DNA from: Planctomycetota bacterium
GTDB lineage: Bacteria > Planctomycetota > Brocadiia > Brocadiales > Brocadiaceae
DNA: 40,394 nt
Reading direction: 5' to 3'
NCBI GenBank assembly: GCA_016873165.1
Contig: VGXV01000031.1
Span: 1 to 40,394 of the forward strand
Positions 25,894-33,727 of this stretch are shown piece after piece (position 1 is the stretch's first letter; every line of letters starts with the position of its first letter). The notes below the pieces were generated by a model. That model was not told the origin of the DNA. It saw nothing but the letters and a program-made list of their open reading frames with translations, and ran no database searches. The position numbers were made by a program, and so were the translations under genes.

Positions 25894-26862
25894 CTATGCG
25901 GCCTCATAGTTCGAATAATTAGTCATGTGAGCGGTAATGTACGAAATAATCTCTTCCGTGCTCATACTCTTTAAGAGGTTTGGACGCAATTCCGTCGCAT
26001 TTGTCATGCCTACGATATACTTTACGGCATGCTTTCGAAAAAGTATCACTCCATTCGTATGACCGTAATAATCTTCCATGCAATGTAAATGGTATCTGAT
26101 CATTTCAATTTTTTCACTGGTCGAAACCGCTTCTCTGTCCCTGCCTTGAAAAATCCATGGATGTCCGATTGCCGCCCGCCCGATCATTACGCCGTCACAG
26201 TCTGTACGTTTCTTTATCTCTTTTATGTCCGCAGCCGTTCGCACGTCACCATTCGCAATTACAGGAATTTTCACCAACTGCTTTACTTCAGCAATGGCAT
26301 CCCAATCAGCCACACCGGAAAAAAACTGCGACCTTGTGCGTCCATGCACTGCAATAAGAGAAGCCCCGTTTTCTTCCAATATTTTCGCAATCTCAAGGTA
26401 ATTGCGTGTTTTATGATCCCACCCCAAACGGATTTTCCCCGTCACCGGCACTGATAAAGAGCCGGTAAGATTCTTGAATATTTTCTCTATTTTTGAGGGG
26501 TATTTCAGAAGCCCTGCCCCTGCTCCCTTTCCCGCAATATCGGACACGGAGCATCCCATATTGATATCAATGATATCCGGCCCCAATTGTTCTATCCTTT
26601 TGCACGCCTCAGTAATCCGGTCTTCATCATTGCCCACCACCTGGAACGTAATGGGACGTTCTTCCTCTTTAAACTCAAGCAACTTGTACGTCTTTTTACT
26701 GTTCCACACTATCCCGCACGTAGAAATCACTTCGGTATAGCTCATAGGCATGCCAAACCTGCGGCAAATAAGCCTGTAGGGAATATCGGAAAACCCCGCC
26801 ATGGGAGCTAATATCAAGTCGCCATACACGGGAATATTTTTAACGTAAAAACTCGGATTCAT
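25894..26862 (-). CDS. dus: tRNA-dihydrouridine synthase (DusB-like)
   Basis: This 322-residue flavoprotein reduces specific uridines in tRNA with NADPH. The TIM barrel starts LILAPMAGFSDIPYRLICRR. The catalytic Cys104 lies in DINMGCSVSDIAGKGAGAGLL-like sequence, where most relatives have GCP. Later come VTGKIRLGW, LIAVHGRTRSQFFSG, the FMN-binding IPVIANGDVRTAADIKE, and DGVMIGRAAIGHPWIF. The C-terminal helical domain is short. It is upstream of the cobalamin genes on the same strand, 70 bp from cbiXC. Confidence 0.92.
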   Translation of the reverse strand: MNPSFYVKNIPVYGDLILAPMAGFSDIPYRLICRRFGMPMSYTEVISTCGIVWNSKKTYKLLEFKEEERPITFQVVGNDEDRITEACKRIEQLGPDIIDINMGCSVSDIAGKGAGAGLLKYPSKIEKIFKNLTGSLSVPVTGKIRLGWDHKTRNYLEIAKILEENGASLIAVHGRTRSQFFSGVADWDAIAEVKQLVKIPVIANGDVRTAADIKEIKKRTDCDGVMIGRAAIGHPWIFQGRDREAVSTSEKIEMIRYHLHCMEDYYGHTNGVILFRKHAVKYIVGMTNATELRPNLLKSMSTEEIISYITAHMTNYSNYEAA

Positions 26863-26950
26863 AGCATAAATTCTTTAGAATATAAGAGCACAATTGTAAA
26901 ATAATAGTATCAAACATTTGAAGATTAAATACTTCATTAGCCTTCTGATG

Positions 26951-27000
26951 CTTCGACTTCGCTCAGCATGACCTCACTGTCATCCTGAGCGGAGTCGAAG
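26951..27000. repeat. inverted repeat CTTCGACTTCGCTCAG type, copy 1
   Basis: The arms 26951-26972 and 26979-27000 (CTGAGCGGAGTCGAAG end) are an imperfect 22-nt inverted repeat with a short loop. This class of repeat is widespread in intergenic regions of environmental bacteria. A rearranged copy lies at 27956-28080. Confidence 0.65.
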
Positions 27001-27197
27001 GGTTACATCTTTTAATGAAATTGTGAAACCGTTCCATATTTCTTAAACTTTATTTTTTTACTATACAATACAATCAAAACACAACCTGAAGCAAGGAATG
27101 ATTGTACCTCTATTTTAATAACTTTCCAAATAATTTAAATGTTTTCTTTCCCCCAGTCATCTGCTATATTTATTTTTATTTCACATCATTATACCCT

Positions 27198-27926
27198 ATG
27201 CTTTCTCAATCTGAATTATTAACGAAAAAGGGCGAACACATACGGCGGATGTTTGGTTCAATCGCCGGTGTATACGACCTTTTAAATACGATATTAAGTT
27301 TTAATCTCGACAAAAGCTGGCGGAAATTCGCCGTTAAAGTAAGTAACGTTACCCCGGATGCAAAGGTACTGGACGTATGCACCGGAACCGGCGACCTGGC
27401 AATCGAGTATTCCTCGAAACTCAATGACCGAGGCAAGGTGATAGGAAGCGACTTTTGCCATGAAATGCTTACCTTGGCCAACAAAAAATTGAGGAAGAGA
27501 AATTTGTCCACCAAAATAAATATCCTGCGCGCGGACACCCTTCGGTTGCCGTTTCATGACAACTATTTTCAGGTATCCTCAGTGGCATTCGGGATACGAA
27601 ACGTTTCTGATTTAAACGCGGGAATCAGCGAAATGGCAAGAATAACCGCTTCGGGCGGCAGGGTAGTCATCCTTGAATTCTCACAACCAACAAACATCCT
27701 TTTCCAGAAAATCTATTATTTCTACTTTAAAAAAATACTCCCTTTTATCGGCAAAATCATCTCTAAAAGCAGGTACAACGCCTATTCTTATCTGCCCTCA
27801 TCCGTTCTGAATTTTCCCGACAGGTACGGCTTAAAAAAAAGAATGGAATCTTGTGGTCTAGTTGATGTAAAAATCTACGCCCGGACATTGGGGATAGTGA
27901 CCATACATGTAGGCAAAAAACCTTGA
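27198..27926 (+). CDS. menG: UbiE/MenG-family quinone methyltransferase
   Basis: The ATG at 27198 is chosen because the family N-terminus (KKGEHIRRMFGSIAGVYDLL) begins there; the frame is open further to 27102. This protein of about 242 residues has the UbiE pattern: FGSIAGVYDLLNTILSFNLDKSWR, SAM-binding motif I VLDVCTGTGDLAIE, GSDFCHEMLTLA, ADTLRLPFHDNYFQ and VAFGIRNVSDL. The C-terminal FPDRYGLKKRMESCG and ARTLGIVTIHVGKKP are also typical. It methylates demethylmenaquinone (or the ubiquinone precursor) in quinone synthesis. It stands alone between repeat-containing intergenic regions. Confidence 0.9.
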   Translation: MLSQSELLTKKGEHIRRMFGSIAGVYDLLNTILSFNLDKSWRKFAVKVSNVTPDAKVLDVCTGTGDLAIEYSSKLNDRGKVIGSDFCHEMLTLANKKLRKRNLSTKINILRADTLRLPFHDNYFQVSSVAFGIRNVSDLNAGISEMARITASGGRVVILEFSQPTNILFQKIYYFYFKKILPFIGKIISKSRYNAYSYLPSSVLNFPDRYGLKKRMESCGLVDVKIYARTLGIVTIHVGKKP

Positions 27927-27955
27927 TATCGACATAAGCATTTGTTTTTCGAATG

Positions 27956-28080
27956 CTTCGACTTTGCTCAGTACGACACCTGCTTTTACGTCATTCCGAG
28001 CGGAGTCGGGGAACTGCTCAGCACAACTCCGATGTTACCCTGAGCGCCCGCCTACCGGACAGGCAGGGAGTATCGAAGGG
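27956..28080. repeat. degenerate tandem copies of the CTTCGACT...GAGTCGAAG repeat
   Basis: CTTCGACTTTGCTCAG at 27956-27971, a complementary arm at 27991-28011 and a third related arm ending GAGTATCGAAGG near 28080 show a rearranged version of the 26951-27000 palindrome. The insert CCCGCCTACCGGACAGGCAG (about 28047-28066) is itself a small palindrome. Confidence 0.5.
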
Positions 28081-28328
28081 TTATTTCTCGTGTGAAAATA
28101 AAAAACCATGTTTATATTTCGAAAATCTTACTTGTTTTGCTTCAATTGCATTGTTCTTTCCAAAAGAACCTTTTCACTTTTTTATAAATCAATCATCTTG
28201 ACACACCATGCAAGATTATGTAATATCTTTACTTGTCTTTTGCAACATGAGCGGTTAAATTGCTTTAGATTAACGCTCGTTTTTTTGCCTTTATAATCTC
28301 AATTCAGCAAAACAGGCCATCCAAACAC

Positions 28329-28402
28329 TGGGGAATAGTGTAACGGTAGCACAAGTGACTCTGGATCACTTTGTCGGGGTTCGAATCCCTGTTCCCCAGC
28401 CA
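28329..28402 (+). tRNA. tRNA-Gln, anticodon CTG
   Basis: The acceptor stem TGGGGAA (28329-28335) pairs with TTCCCCA (28392-28398), followed by discriminator G and an encoded CCA. The anticodon stem AGTGA/TCACT holds the loop CTCTGGA with anticodon CTG, reading CAG. The T arm has GGTTCGAATCC. The 3' part from 28357 is duplicated at 39237, so this tRNA gene is the integration target of the adjacent element and remains intact. Confidence 0.95.
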
Positions 28403-28407
28403 ATTAT
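28357..28407 (+). repeat. attL: tRNA-side attachment site
   Basis: Identical over 51 bp to 39237-39287. The first mismatches are at 28356 (T versus A) and 28408 (C versus T). The integrase stop codon begins two bases after it. Confidence 0.9.
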
Positions 28408-28408
28408 C

Positions 28409-29470
28409 TCAAGGACTTACGACTTTTGCAACATTGCCCTTTTCCTCAACTGTAGTCAAATTGTAGTCAGAATCTAAAATATCTACTCCTTCTCTGAGAC
28501 TCTCCGGGCAATGGTGTGCATACCTTTGCGTCATGGTAATATCATAATGGCCTAATAACTTTGATATTTTGTACAAATCAATACCTTTTTGTGCTAACCT
28601 CGTGGCAAAAGTATGACGCAAATCATGAAAATGAAAATTTTCTATTTCAGCCCTTTTTAAAGCCTCATTCAATGCTCTTATCAGATTCGGACCATTAATT
28701 TTTGTCCCTGCTTTACTGGCAAATACCAAATCATTCTTAATATTTCTTACCCTTGATTTTTCTTCCAATATACGAAAGGCCGTTTTATTCAATGGAACTG
28801 TCTTAGGGTTTCCGTTTTTCGTCTCTTGTATAATAATCGTCCTGTTAAACAGATTTACCCTATTCCATTCCAATGATAATAATTCGTTCTGACGTAACCC
28901 GGTATGCAAGGCAAAAACAACTATATCACAGAGCCATTGAGGCAAATTGCTCAGGAATCGCCTTTCATCTTCAAGAGTCAACCAACGATCTCGTTTGTTA
29001 TTTTCTTTCTCTTTCGGTACTTTTGAAACGGGATTTTCCTTTATCCATTCCCATTCTTTGACTGCAAGATTAAAGGCTTTTGATAACATGGCAAGCCGAC
29101 GGTTTATTGTTGCAGGCTTTTTCCCCTTCGCGTATTCTGATACTTTATAATCAGAAATTGTCTTTGGGGTAATTTCAGATAATTTACAATTCCCGAAAAA
29201 AGCCATTAAACTTTTCTTAGATGTCTTATAACTCGTTTGCATCCCGAACGACACCTTTGGCGCATATTCTTTCATAAACTTATCGATAAGATCATTAAAT
29301 GCCTTGCTTTCTCCTGCAAATTTCTCAAAATATTTACCTTCAATGATCTCAGTTTTTATCTTGGCCTCTAATGCTTTTGCAAGCTTTTTATCATTTGTCT
29401 CAAGGCTTTTCTGATACCTTTTTCCGTTGTACCTGATACATGCCCACCAGACACCGCCCCGTTTAAACAT
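28409..29470 (-). CDS. int: site-specific tyrosine recombinase (integrase)
   Basis: This 353-residue phage-type integrase has an N-terminal arm-binding segment (MFKRGGVWWACIRYNGKRYQ) and a SAM-like core-binding domain (about 60-165: FNDLIDKFMKEY ... KTISDYKVSEY). The catalytic domain holds the tetrad pieces TGLRQNELLSLEW (Arg), HDLRHTFATRLA (His-x-x-Arg), LLGHYDI (His) and the nucleophile in TQRYAH (Tyr). The ribosome binding site AAAGGAGGG is strong. The gene ends directly at attL, as in tRNA-targeting elements. The last codons contain the left pair of putative arm-type sites, so coding and recombination sites overlap. Confidence 0.94.
   Translation of the reverse strand: MFKRGGVWWACIRYNGKRYQKSLETNDKKLAKALEAKIKTEIIEGKYFEKFAGESKAFNDLIDKFMKEYAPKVSFGMQTSYKTSKKSLMAFFGNCKLSEITPKTISDYKVSEYAKGKKPATINRRLAMLSKAFNLAVKEWEWIKENPVSKVPKEKENNKRDRWLTLEDERRFLSNLPQWLCDIVVFALHTGLRQNELLSLEWNRVNLFNRTIIIQETKNGNPKTVPLNKTAFRILEEKSRVRNIKNDLVFASKAGTKINGPNLIRALNEALKRAEIENFHFHDLRHTFATRLAQKGIDLYKISKLLGHYDITMTQRYAHHCPESLREGVDILDSDYNLTTVEEKGNVAKVVSP
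28448..28469 (+). promoter_or_regulatory. putative integrase arm-type sites, left
   Basis: Two TGTAGTCA motifs (28451-28458 and 28462-28469) spaced 11 bp apart lie in the 3' end of int. The 22-bp segment around them is repeated exactly at 39075-39096 in the same orientation. Position near att and helical-turn spacing suggest integrase N-domain binding sites. Confidence 0.6.
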
Positions 29471-29530
29471 ATTTTCCCTCCTTTCCCGGGACTGACTTGT
29501 GTGTCTGTATGACCGTATCGGGAATTATAC

Positions 29531-29758
29531 TCATTTCCGTAATATATCTCCAATAATTTTATCAACGACTTTTTCCCTTTTGTTTATGTCACGTTTCAGA
29601 GATTCCATCATCAGGTCTATATCATTCAGATCAAATAGCACACGTTTCTTTAATTTAATTGAGGGAATAATGCCCTGACTTGCCATTTCGTATAATGATT
29701 TAACTGGCAAAGAAGTATAGCGTGAAATCTCTTTTATACTCACATATCTTTTTTCCAT
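29531..29758 (-). CDS. excisionase/AlpA-like helix-turn-helix protein
   Basis: This 75-residue protein has a MerR-like helix-turn-helix: YVSIKEISRYTSLPVKSLYEMASQGIIP followed by KLKKRVLFDLNDIDLMMES, the wing and second helix of excisionase/AlpA-type proteins. The location 60 bp upstream of the integrase gene on the same strand is typical of recombination directionality factors. The C-terminus (REKVVDKIIGDILRK) is basic. AGAGGTG lies before the start. It may instead regulate the integrase gene. Confidence 0.78.
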   Translation of the reverse strand: MEKRYVSIKEISRYTSLPVKSLYEMASQGIIPSIKLKKRVLFDLNDIDLMMESLKRDINKREKVVDKIIGDILRK

Positions 29759-29909
29759 AACACACCTCTTTTAATATATTTTTTAAGTATCAGGTATAAC
29801 AATACAAACAAAACAATAGGAATATCCGCCCTATCTTTAGTATCAACTCTTTAATCAACTGATAGAGACAGGAAGTATAGAAATTATTGGAACAACAAAA
29901 ACAATTCGT

Positions 29910-30734
29910 TTAAAACGGAATATCATCACCTCCAAACCATTCTTTTACCGACCCCGTATAATCTTCTTTAATCATTTTCTCTAAATCCTCAGCCCTGTAT
30001 TTCTCCAAATCCTTCCGAAATTTTCTGTTTATCTTGGGAAACAATAATTGAAGCCCGCCGATAGCAAATAATCTTTCTTCGTCCTCAAAGTTATAAAACT
30101 GTAATCGTTCAAAATGTTTCACTAAGGTGCTTGGGTCATTTATCAGTTCCTTTAACGTTCCCCGATAGTTTTTTATCCTTAATTCAAACCTGGTGATTTG
30201 TTTTCCTTCTTCCAAAATCTGTTTTTCTTTTTCAGTAATTGCGAATCCCTTTTTTAGACGAGACTTAATCTCCAAGGTCTTATCGTAAATAGTTATCTTC
30301 GGGTCTGAGCCTATGTAAATAGTACTCCCTTTAAAGAAATTATAGCTTCTCCTGTTAAACCCTTTCGCGTATAAGCGAGCAACTACTACATCAATAGGGA
30401 GATTCTCAATATCCGCCTTTATATCAACTCTTGTTACGGAAAAATACTCCGGAGATATAATATTGTTTTGGACGAAAATCGTTTCTAAATAACTATAAAA
30501 TTGTTTATATGAATCAAAATACTTTGGGTTAATATCCACCTTAGAGTATGAAATTCTGCAATTCGTATCTTCTCCAAATTTATGGGGGCACCACATTACC
30601 TCTGCATAATCCATCTTACAGAAATATTTGTAGAGCCTCGACCTTACTTCATCTTCCCTTATCTCCCAATACGCTTTTAAATACTCCATATCAGGAATAT
30701 AAAACGATGTCAGTCCTAATTTATCTATTCCCAT
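29910..30734 (-). CDS. Rep_trans-like replication initiator or MobT-like relaxase
   Basis: This 274-residue protein resembles the replication-initiation-factor family (PF02486; filamentous-phage RstA-like and MobT-like proteins). The recognisable parts are FSVTRVDIKADIENLP near residue 100, RSYNFFKGSTIYIGSDPKIT, the strand IYDKTLEIKSR, and ITRFELRIKNYRGTL. This order of YDK...K and RFELR is characteristic. Such proteins nick DNA at an origin for rolling-circle replication or transfer. I could not place the catalytic Tyr with certainty. AGAAGG lies 5 nt before the ATG. A perfect hairpin at 30817-30846 lies just upstream and could be part of the origin. Confidence 0.68.
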   Translation of the reverse strand: MGIDKLGLTSFYIPDMEYLKAYWEIREDEVRSRLYKYFCKMDYAEVMWCPHKFGEDTNCRISYSKVDINPKYFDSYKQFYSYLETIFVQNNIISPEYFSVTRVDIKADIENLPIDVVVARLYAKGFNRRSYNFFKGSTIYIGSDPKITIYDKTLEIKSRLKKGFAITEKEKQILEEGKQITRFELRIKNYRGTLKELINDPSTLVKHFERLQFYNFEDEERLFAIGGLQLLFPKINRKFRKDLEKYRAEDLEKMIKEDYTGSVKEWFGGDDIPF

Positions 30735-30816
30735 AATTACCTTCTCACTTTTTTCTTCTTTCCGTTTATTCTTTCAATTTTGTTTCTTCTCATGTGTATA
30801 TGTGTTTAGTAACGAG

Positions 30817-30846
30817 TTTGCTGGTTATTACCCATAAACCAGCAAA
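30817..30846. repeat. perfect 10-bp inverted repeat upstream of rep
   Basis: TTTGCTGGTT (30817-30826) and AACCAGCAAA (30837-30846) enclose a 10-nt loop ATTACCCATA. It lies between the small Cys-rich gene and the Rep-like gene. There is no T-run, so a replication origin or operator is as likely as a terminator. Confidence 0.5.
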
Positions 30847-30867
30847 TGTTCTCTTAATCTTCTCAAC

Positions 30868-31068
30868 TCACTCATGCGGGACGGGCTGCGCTTGATCGTG
30901 CCTTGCCGCCAAGCTATCGGCACTCATCGCTTGCCCGCAGGAGTTGAGATATTTATATACTTCTTCACTATCCACAAACCACTTGCAGGGTTGATGGGTA
31001 AATATTTCGGTGATACAGTAATCATCACCCTGCCAGTAAAAACAATGTTCGCAATTATTCTTTGCCAT
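30868..31068 (-). CDS. small Cys-rich protein
   Basis: The frame is open from 31203, but an AAGGGAG site lies 5-6 nt upstream of the ATG at 31068, so the real product has about 66 residues. It begins MAKNNCEHCFYWQGDDYCIT and continues FTHQPCKWFVDSEEVYKYL. Four cysteines, the first two as CEHC, fit a small zinc-binding fold of the kind seen in phage and plasmid regulators. The C-terminal part (AARHDQAQPVPHE) looks unstructured. It precedes the rep-like gene, 133 bp away. Function unknown. Confidence 0.55.
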   Translation of the reverse strand: MAKNNCEHCFYWQGDDYCITEIFTHQPCKWFVDSEEVYKYLNSCGQAMSADSLAARHDQAQPVPHE

Positions 31069-31261
31069 ATTTCTCCCTTTCTTATGGTTTTCGCCCTTGT
31101 CCGTCCTGGCCCATGCAATGTGCGCTTGCGCCCACGTATTGATGGTACGTGCGCACTTGCTCTCCTTCCGGCAGTGCGCCTGAGGCATGGCGCAAGGTCT
31201 CATCGGATCAAGGGCGAAGACTTTTTTTATTACCAGGAAACACTCATAGTATTTTCACAAA

Positions 31262-31310
31262 ATAAAAAAGCCGTGACTACAGTTGAACTTGTCAACCACA
31301 ATCACGGCTT
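31262..31310 (-). terminator. rho-independent terminator, minus strand
   Basis: AAGCCGTGA (31268-31276) and TCACGGCTT (31302-31310) form the outer stem, with GTTGA/TCAAC inside. On the minus strand the hairpin is followed by TTTTTTATT. It ends the RHH / zinc-ribbon operon and insulates the downstream small Cys-rich, rep, xis and int genes. Confidence 0.75.
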
Positions 31311-31359
31311 CTTTGTCTTCTGGAGACTTCTTTGCCGATTACATAGATAATAATTAGTA

Positions 31360-31533
31360 TTATCTTTTATCTACAATAAAACTTTTACATTTAGGGCACT
31401 TCGTTTCTATCATTCCCTCTGATTTATATATATTCACAAATCTTGATTTGTAACTTATACGTTCATTTGTTTCTACTTTTAATTTTGTTTTACATATTGG
31501 ACAATTACCACTGGGAAGAAGATAGAAAGGCAT
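31360..31533 (-). CDS. 57-residue zinc-ribbon protein
   Basis: This short gene encodes a 57-residue protein with two cysteine knuckles, CPIC at 11-14 and CPKC at 46-49, and basic surroundings (KTKLKVETNERISYKSR). The arrangement is a single zinc ribbon, reminiscent of the Mu Com-type translational regulators, though the similarity is only of pattern. The ribosome binding site CAGGAG lies inside the last codons of the upstream RHH gene; the stop codon of that gene and this ATG are 3 bp apart, so the two are translationally coupled. A terminator follows 50 bp downstream. Confidence 0.68.
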   Translation of the reverse strand: MPFYLLPSGNCPICKTKLKVETNERISYKSRFVNIYKSEGMIETKCPKCKSFIVDKR

Positions 31534-31536
31534 TTT

Positions 31537-32172
31537 TTATACTCCTGCTGTGTCATTTTCTTTTAATTCTTTTTTTAATTCATTGTGTACTTTTTCAAGT
31601 TCTGTCTTTATTTTTATATAAGAATCCTTTGCAAAGGCCAGAGCGGTAAAGTGGTAGCATGCCTTTTCTGCTAATTCTTTTTTCATCTCGATTATATACC
31701 CCTGGTTTTCCTTATCATTCGACTTTATATAGGCAAGTCCTTCAATAAGGGATTGCCCAATTGATTCAATGAATGAACCTGCAGCATATCTTTTGAAATC
31801 TTCGGAAATCGAATCAAAATGCTTAATAGTGTCATTTAAAATGATACCAATCCAACTTAAAAGTATGACAGGTTGATAGTCTGTTTCGGTTTTATTCGCT
31901 GGATTGAGAAATTCCGTGTAAATACATGCAATAAAATTCTCAAATGCTCTTATAATCGGTGATTTTTCTCGCTCTTTCCAGTAAACAGGCCGTTCTTGCT
32001 TCCTTTTACTAATAGTGCTTAATATGAATTCTTTATCTTCCTTAAAGCTATCAAGAAGGTTTTCATCAATAAGTTTTGACAGGGAAATACCCTTTGCCTT
32101 TGCCTTCTTTTCCAGGAACTTTCTGAGTTCTTTACTGATTCTTATTCCTACAAATTCTTCTTTTTTTGCCAT
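31537..32172 (-). CDS. ribbon-helix-helix protein with helical C-terminal domain
   Basis: This 211-residue protein starts with a ribbon-helix-helix pattern: EFVGIRISKELRKFLEKKAKAKGISLSKLIDENL, where the beta strand is VGIRIS and the helices follow, as in Arc/MetJ/CopG regulators. Residues 70-200 form a helical domain of unknown type. It is the first gene of a two-gene operon with the zinc-ribbon protein. It has a good promoter (32215-32243) and a palindrome TTAGTTACTAA (32179-32189) next to the start, suggesting autoregulation. It is probably the element's copy-control or transfer regulator, but that is inference. Confidence 0.65.
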   Translation of the reverse strand: MAKKEEFVGIRISKELRKFLEKKAKAKGISLSKLIDENLLDSFKEDKEFILSTISKRKQERPVYWKEREKSPIIRAFENFIACIYTEFLNPANKTETDYQPVILLSWIGIILNDTIKHFDSISEDFKRYAAGSFIESIGQSLIEGLAYIKSNDKENQGYIIEMKKELAEKACYHFTALAFAKDSYIKIKTELEKVHNELKKELKENDTAGV

Positions 32173-32178
32173 GTTCTA

Positions 32179-32243
32179 TTAGTTACTAATTGTTTAACAT
32201 TTATTTACAAGCTGATTATCAATAATACCATCTATTTTGTCAA
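32179..32243 (-). promoter_or_regulatory. sigma70-type promoter and palindrome of the RHH operon
   Basis: On the minus strand a consensus TTGACA (32238-32243) and GATAAT (32215-32220) are exactly 17 bp apart. The palindrome TTAGTTACTAA (32179-32189) lies between the transcription start region and the ATG at 32172 and is a plausible RHH operator. Confidence 0.7.
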
Positions 32244-32541
32244 TATAATTATTTATTTTTCTTTTTTTATATGTTTCGGATCATTCTTAAATTTTCTAAA
32301 AGTTGCTCATTCAGCGCTGGATTGTTTGGAGTTGCATTATGGGGGGTAATTTTTATTTTGGCAGGTTTTTTCTCTCTCGAAAATGGGTATTTTCAGTTTT
32401 TCTTTGTTCCTCTATGATCTGATCAAACAACCTATTTCGCCCGTGTCATTCCCTTCCCTCTTAGTTCCGCAAAATACTCTCCACTAAGAGCGAAGGTTTC
32501 AGCGTTATTTTATTTTGCTTTCCCCTTAGTTGTTCCCATAG

Positions 32542-32590
32542 CACAGCATTCTTTCATCTTCCACAAAACAGAAGATCAAAGAATGCTGTG
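32542..32590. repeat. long hairpin, 20-bp stem
   Basis: CACAGCATTCTTTCATCTTC (32542-32561) pairs with 32571-32590 with one mismatch, leaving a 9-nt loop. No T-run follows on either strand. The rest of 32244-32724 contains no coding region that I can support. It could be a structured recombination or replication site between the element backbone and the cassette array. Confidence 0.6.
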
Positions 32591-32724
32591 ATTTATTAAA
32601 TTATCTTTATTTCAGAATAATATGGTTTTTCAATGTAATTGCTTTATATTCATTCAGATTTGTTAATAGGAAAAGGTAGGAGAATATTGATATGAGCAAA
32701 TTTTATTTATTATTCACTTTTTAC

Positions 32725-32779
32725 ATCTAACGTAAAGCTCAGCGGCGAAGCGTTAGCGGAGTCCGCGGGAACGTTGGGT
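32725..32779 (-). other. attC-like site 1 (after Abi_C cassette)
   Basis: Read on the minus strand, the site begins with R''-type ACCCAAC (32773-32779) and ends with R'-type GTTAGAT (32725-32731), both fitting the attC consensus RYYYAAC and GTTRRRY. The 55 bp between are an imperfect palindrome rich in GCG/CGC (CGCGG ... CCGCTGAG). The size matches short attC sites of integron cassettes. It lies 50 bp downstream of the Abi_C gene stop. Confidence 0.65.
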
Positions 32780-32828
32780 TAAGTTTTTGAAAGCTGCATG
32801 CAAAATACAAAACCTAATTCCATGTTTT

Positions 32829-33608
32829 CTAAGTACTATATTCACTGCTTAGAAGCTTTACTAAAATTTGCGCCCATTTAATGCTATCAAAAACCAATGG
32901 TCTTAATACTGGCTTTGTTCCATGAACGTCTGACATATTTGCCCTTAAATTTTGCATTACAAATGCTGCTTGATTTAAGGAACCTTCAAAGTTTTTATTA
33001 AAAGGAACAATGCCAGAATCTTTCCAGTTAATGTCTTTTAGTTGATCGCCTATTGCAGTAAACACGCCTAAAGCTTTAAGAGCCTCTGTACATCGTTGCT
33101 GAAACGATGCTTTTGTTGGATCACCAAGATTTTTATTTTGATAGATTTTATTTGTAATACTATCAACTGCCCCACAAGCCGCCGAGATTGCACCGCTTAA
33201 GTCACCATCCCTAAGTCGTTTCGCGACTTTATTAAATCATCTCTGGAAACTTCATCCAATTCTTGAAGATCGATGTTATCAAGTAATTTAATAGGGATTA
33301 CATTACCATCTATAATTTGCCAACCAAGACGAGACAGATATTTTTCTAGCTGTTCTTTAGTTTCACTTTTTCTATTTAGAATTTCTTCCACAACAATATT
33401 CAAAGAACGATATTTTTCTTTCATCATCGAATTTAAAAAATTCTGATTTGATTATACTTAGAAATGGATTCCAGAAATCGCCAGTTTTTGCAATTTGGAT
33501 AACATCGAAACCCGCAAGCTCAACGATTTTTTTAGCATCAAGGAGTCTAAAATGTTCTTCTAGTATTGCAGTAGCAGCACACCAAGCGGAGTCAATATTG
33601 GGATTCAT
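32829..33608 (-). pseudogene. frameshifted Abi_C-type abortive-infection gene
   Basis: Three overlapping frames read in order give one protein of about 260 residues. Frame 1 runs from the ATG at 33608 (MNPNIDSAWCAATAILEEHF to EFFKFDDE). Frame 2 continues EKYRSLNIVVEEILNRKSET to DEVSRDDLIK, with the shift near 33425-33430. Frame 3 continues VAKRLRDGDLSGAISAACGA and on to NLRANMSDVHGTKPVLRPLV, with the shift near 33220. The final part, with ACGAVDSITNKIY and the SDVHG motif, is the Abi_C (PF14355) domain found in abortive-infection proteins. Two single-base indels break the gene, so it is inactive unless the assembly is wrong. It sits between two attC-like sites as a cassette. Confidence 0.75.
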
Positions 33609-33624
33609 AGCGCCTCATTTCAGC

Positions 33625-33713
33625 ACCTAAAGTTCAAGCTGAGTGGCGTGGCAAAAGATCTTGCCCATAAGGCCACTGACGACAACCATGTCCACTCAAG
33701 CATTTTGTTGGGC
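33625..33713 (-). other. attC-like site 2 (after PIN cassette)
   Basis: On the minus strand it begins with GCCCAAC (33707-33713, perfect RYYYAAC) and ends with TTTAGGT (33625-33631), one mismatch from GTTRRRY. Inner arms CCACTCAAGC (33692-33701) and GCTGAGTGG (33638-33646) pair with one extrahelical base, a feature of attC sites. The next gene starts 16 bp beyond it, as in cassettes. Confidence 0.65.
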
Positions 33714-33727
33714 ATCGACAATATCTA

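Noticed and set aside
25830-26960. cobalamin riboswitch ahead of the cbi genes
   Set aside because: No B12-box-like conserved segment or long structured leader was seen before cbiXC or the dus gene.
29368-29565. 65-codon open frame over the start of int
   Set aside because: It is a shadow of the integrase and its leader; int has a strong ribosome binding site and full motifs.
31069-31203. N-terminal extension of the small Cys-rich protein
   Set aside because: The ATG at 31068 has a strong AAGGGAG site, whereas the upstream extension has none.
30874-31350. 158-codon plus-strand frame
   Set aside because: It lies opposite the small Cys-rich gene, the terminator hairpin and a GC-rich stretch; residue composition is not protein-like.
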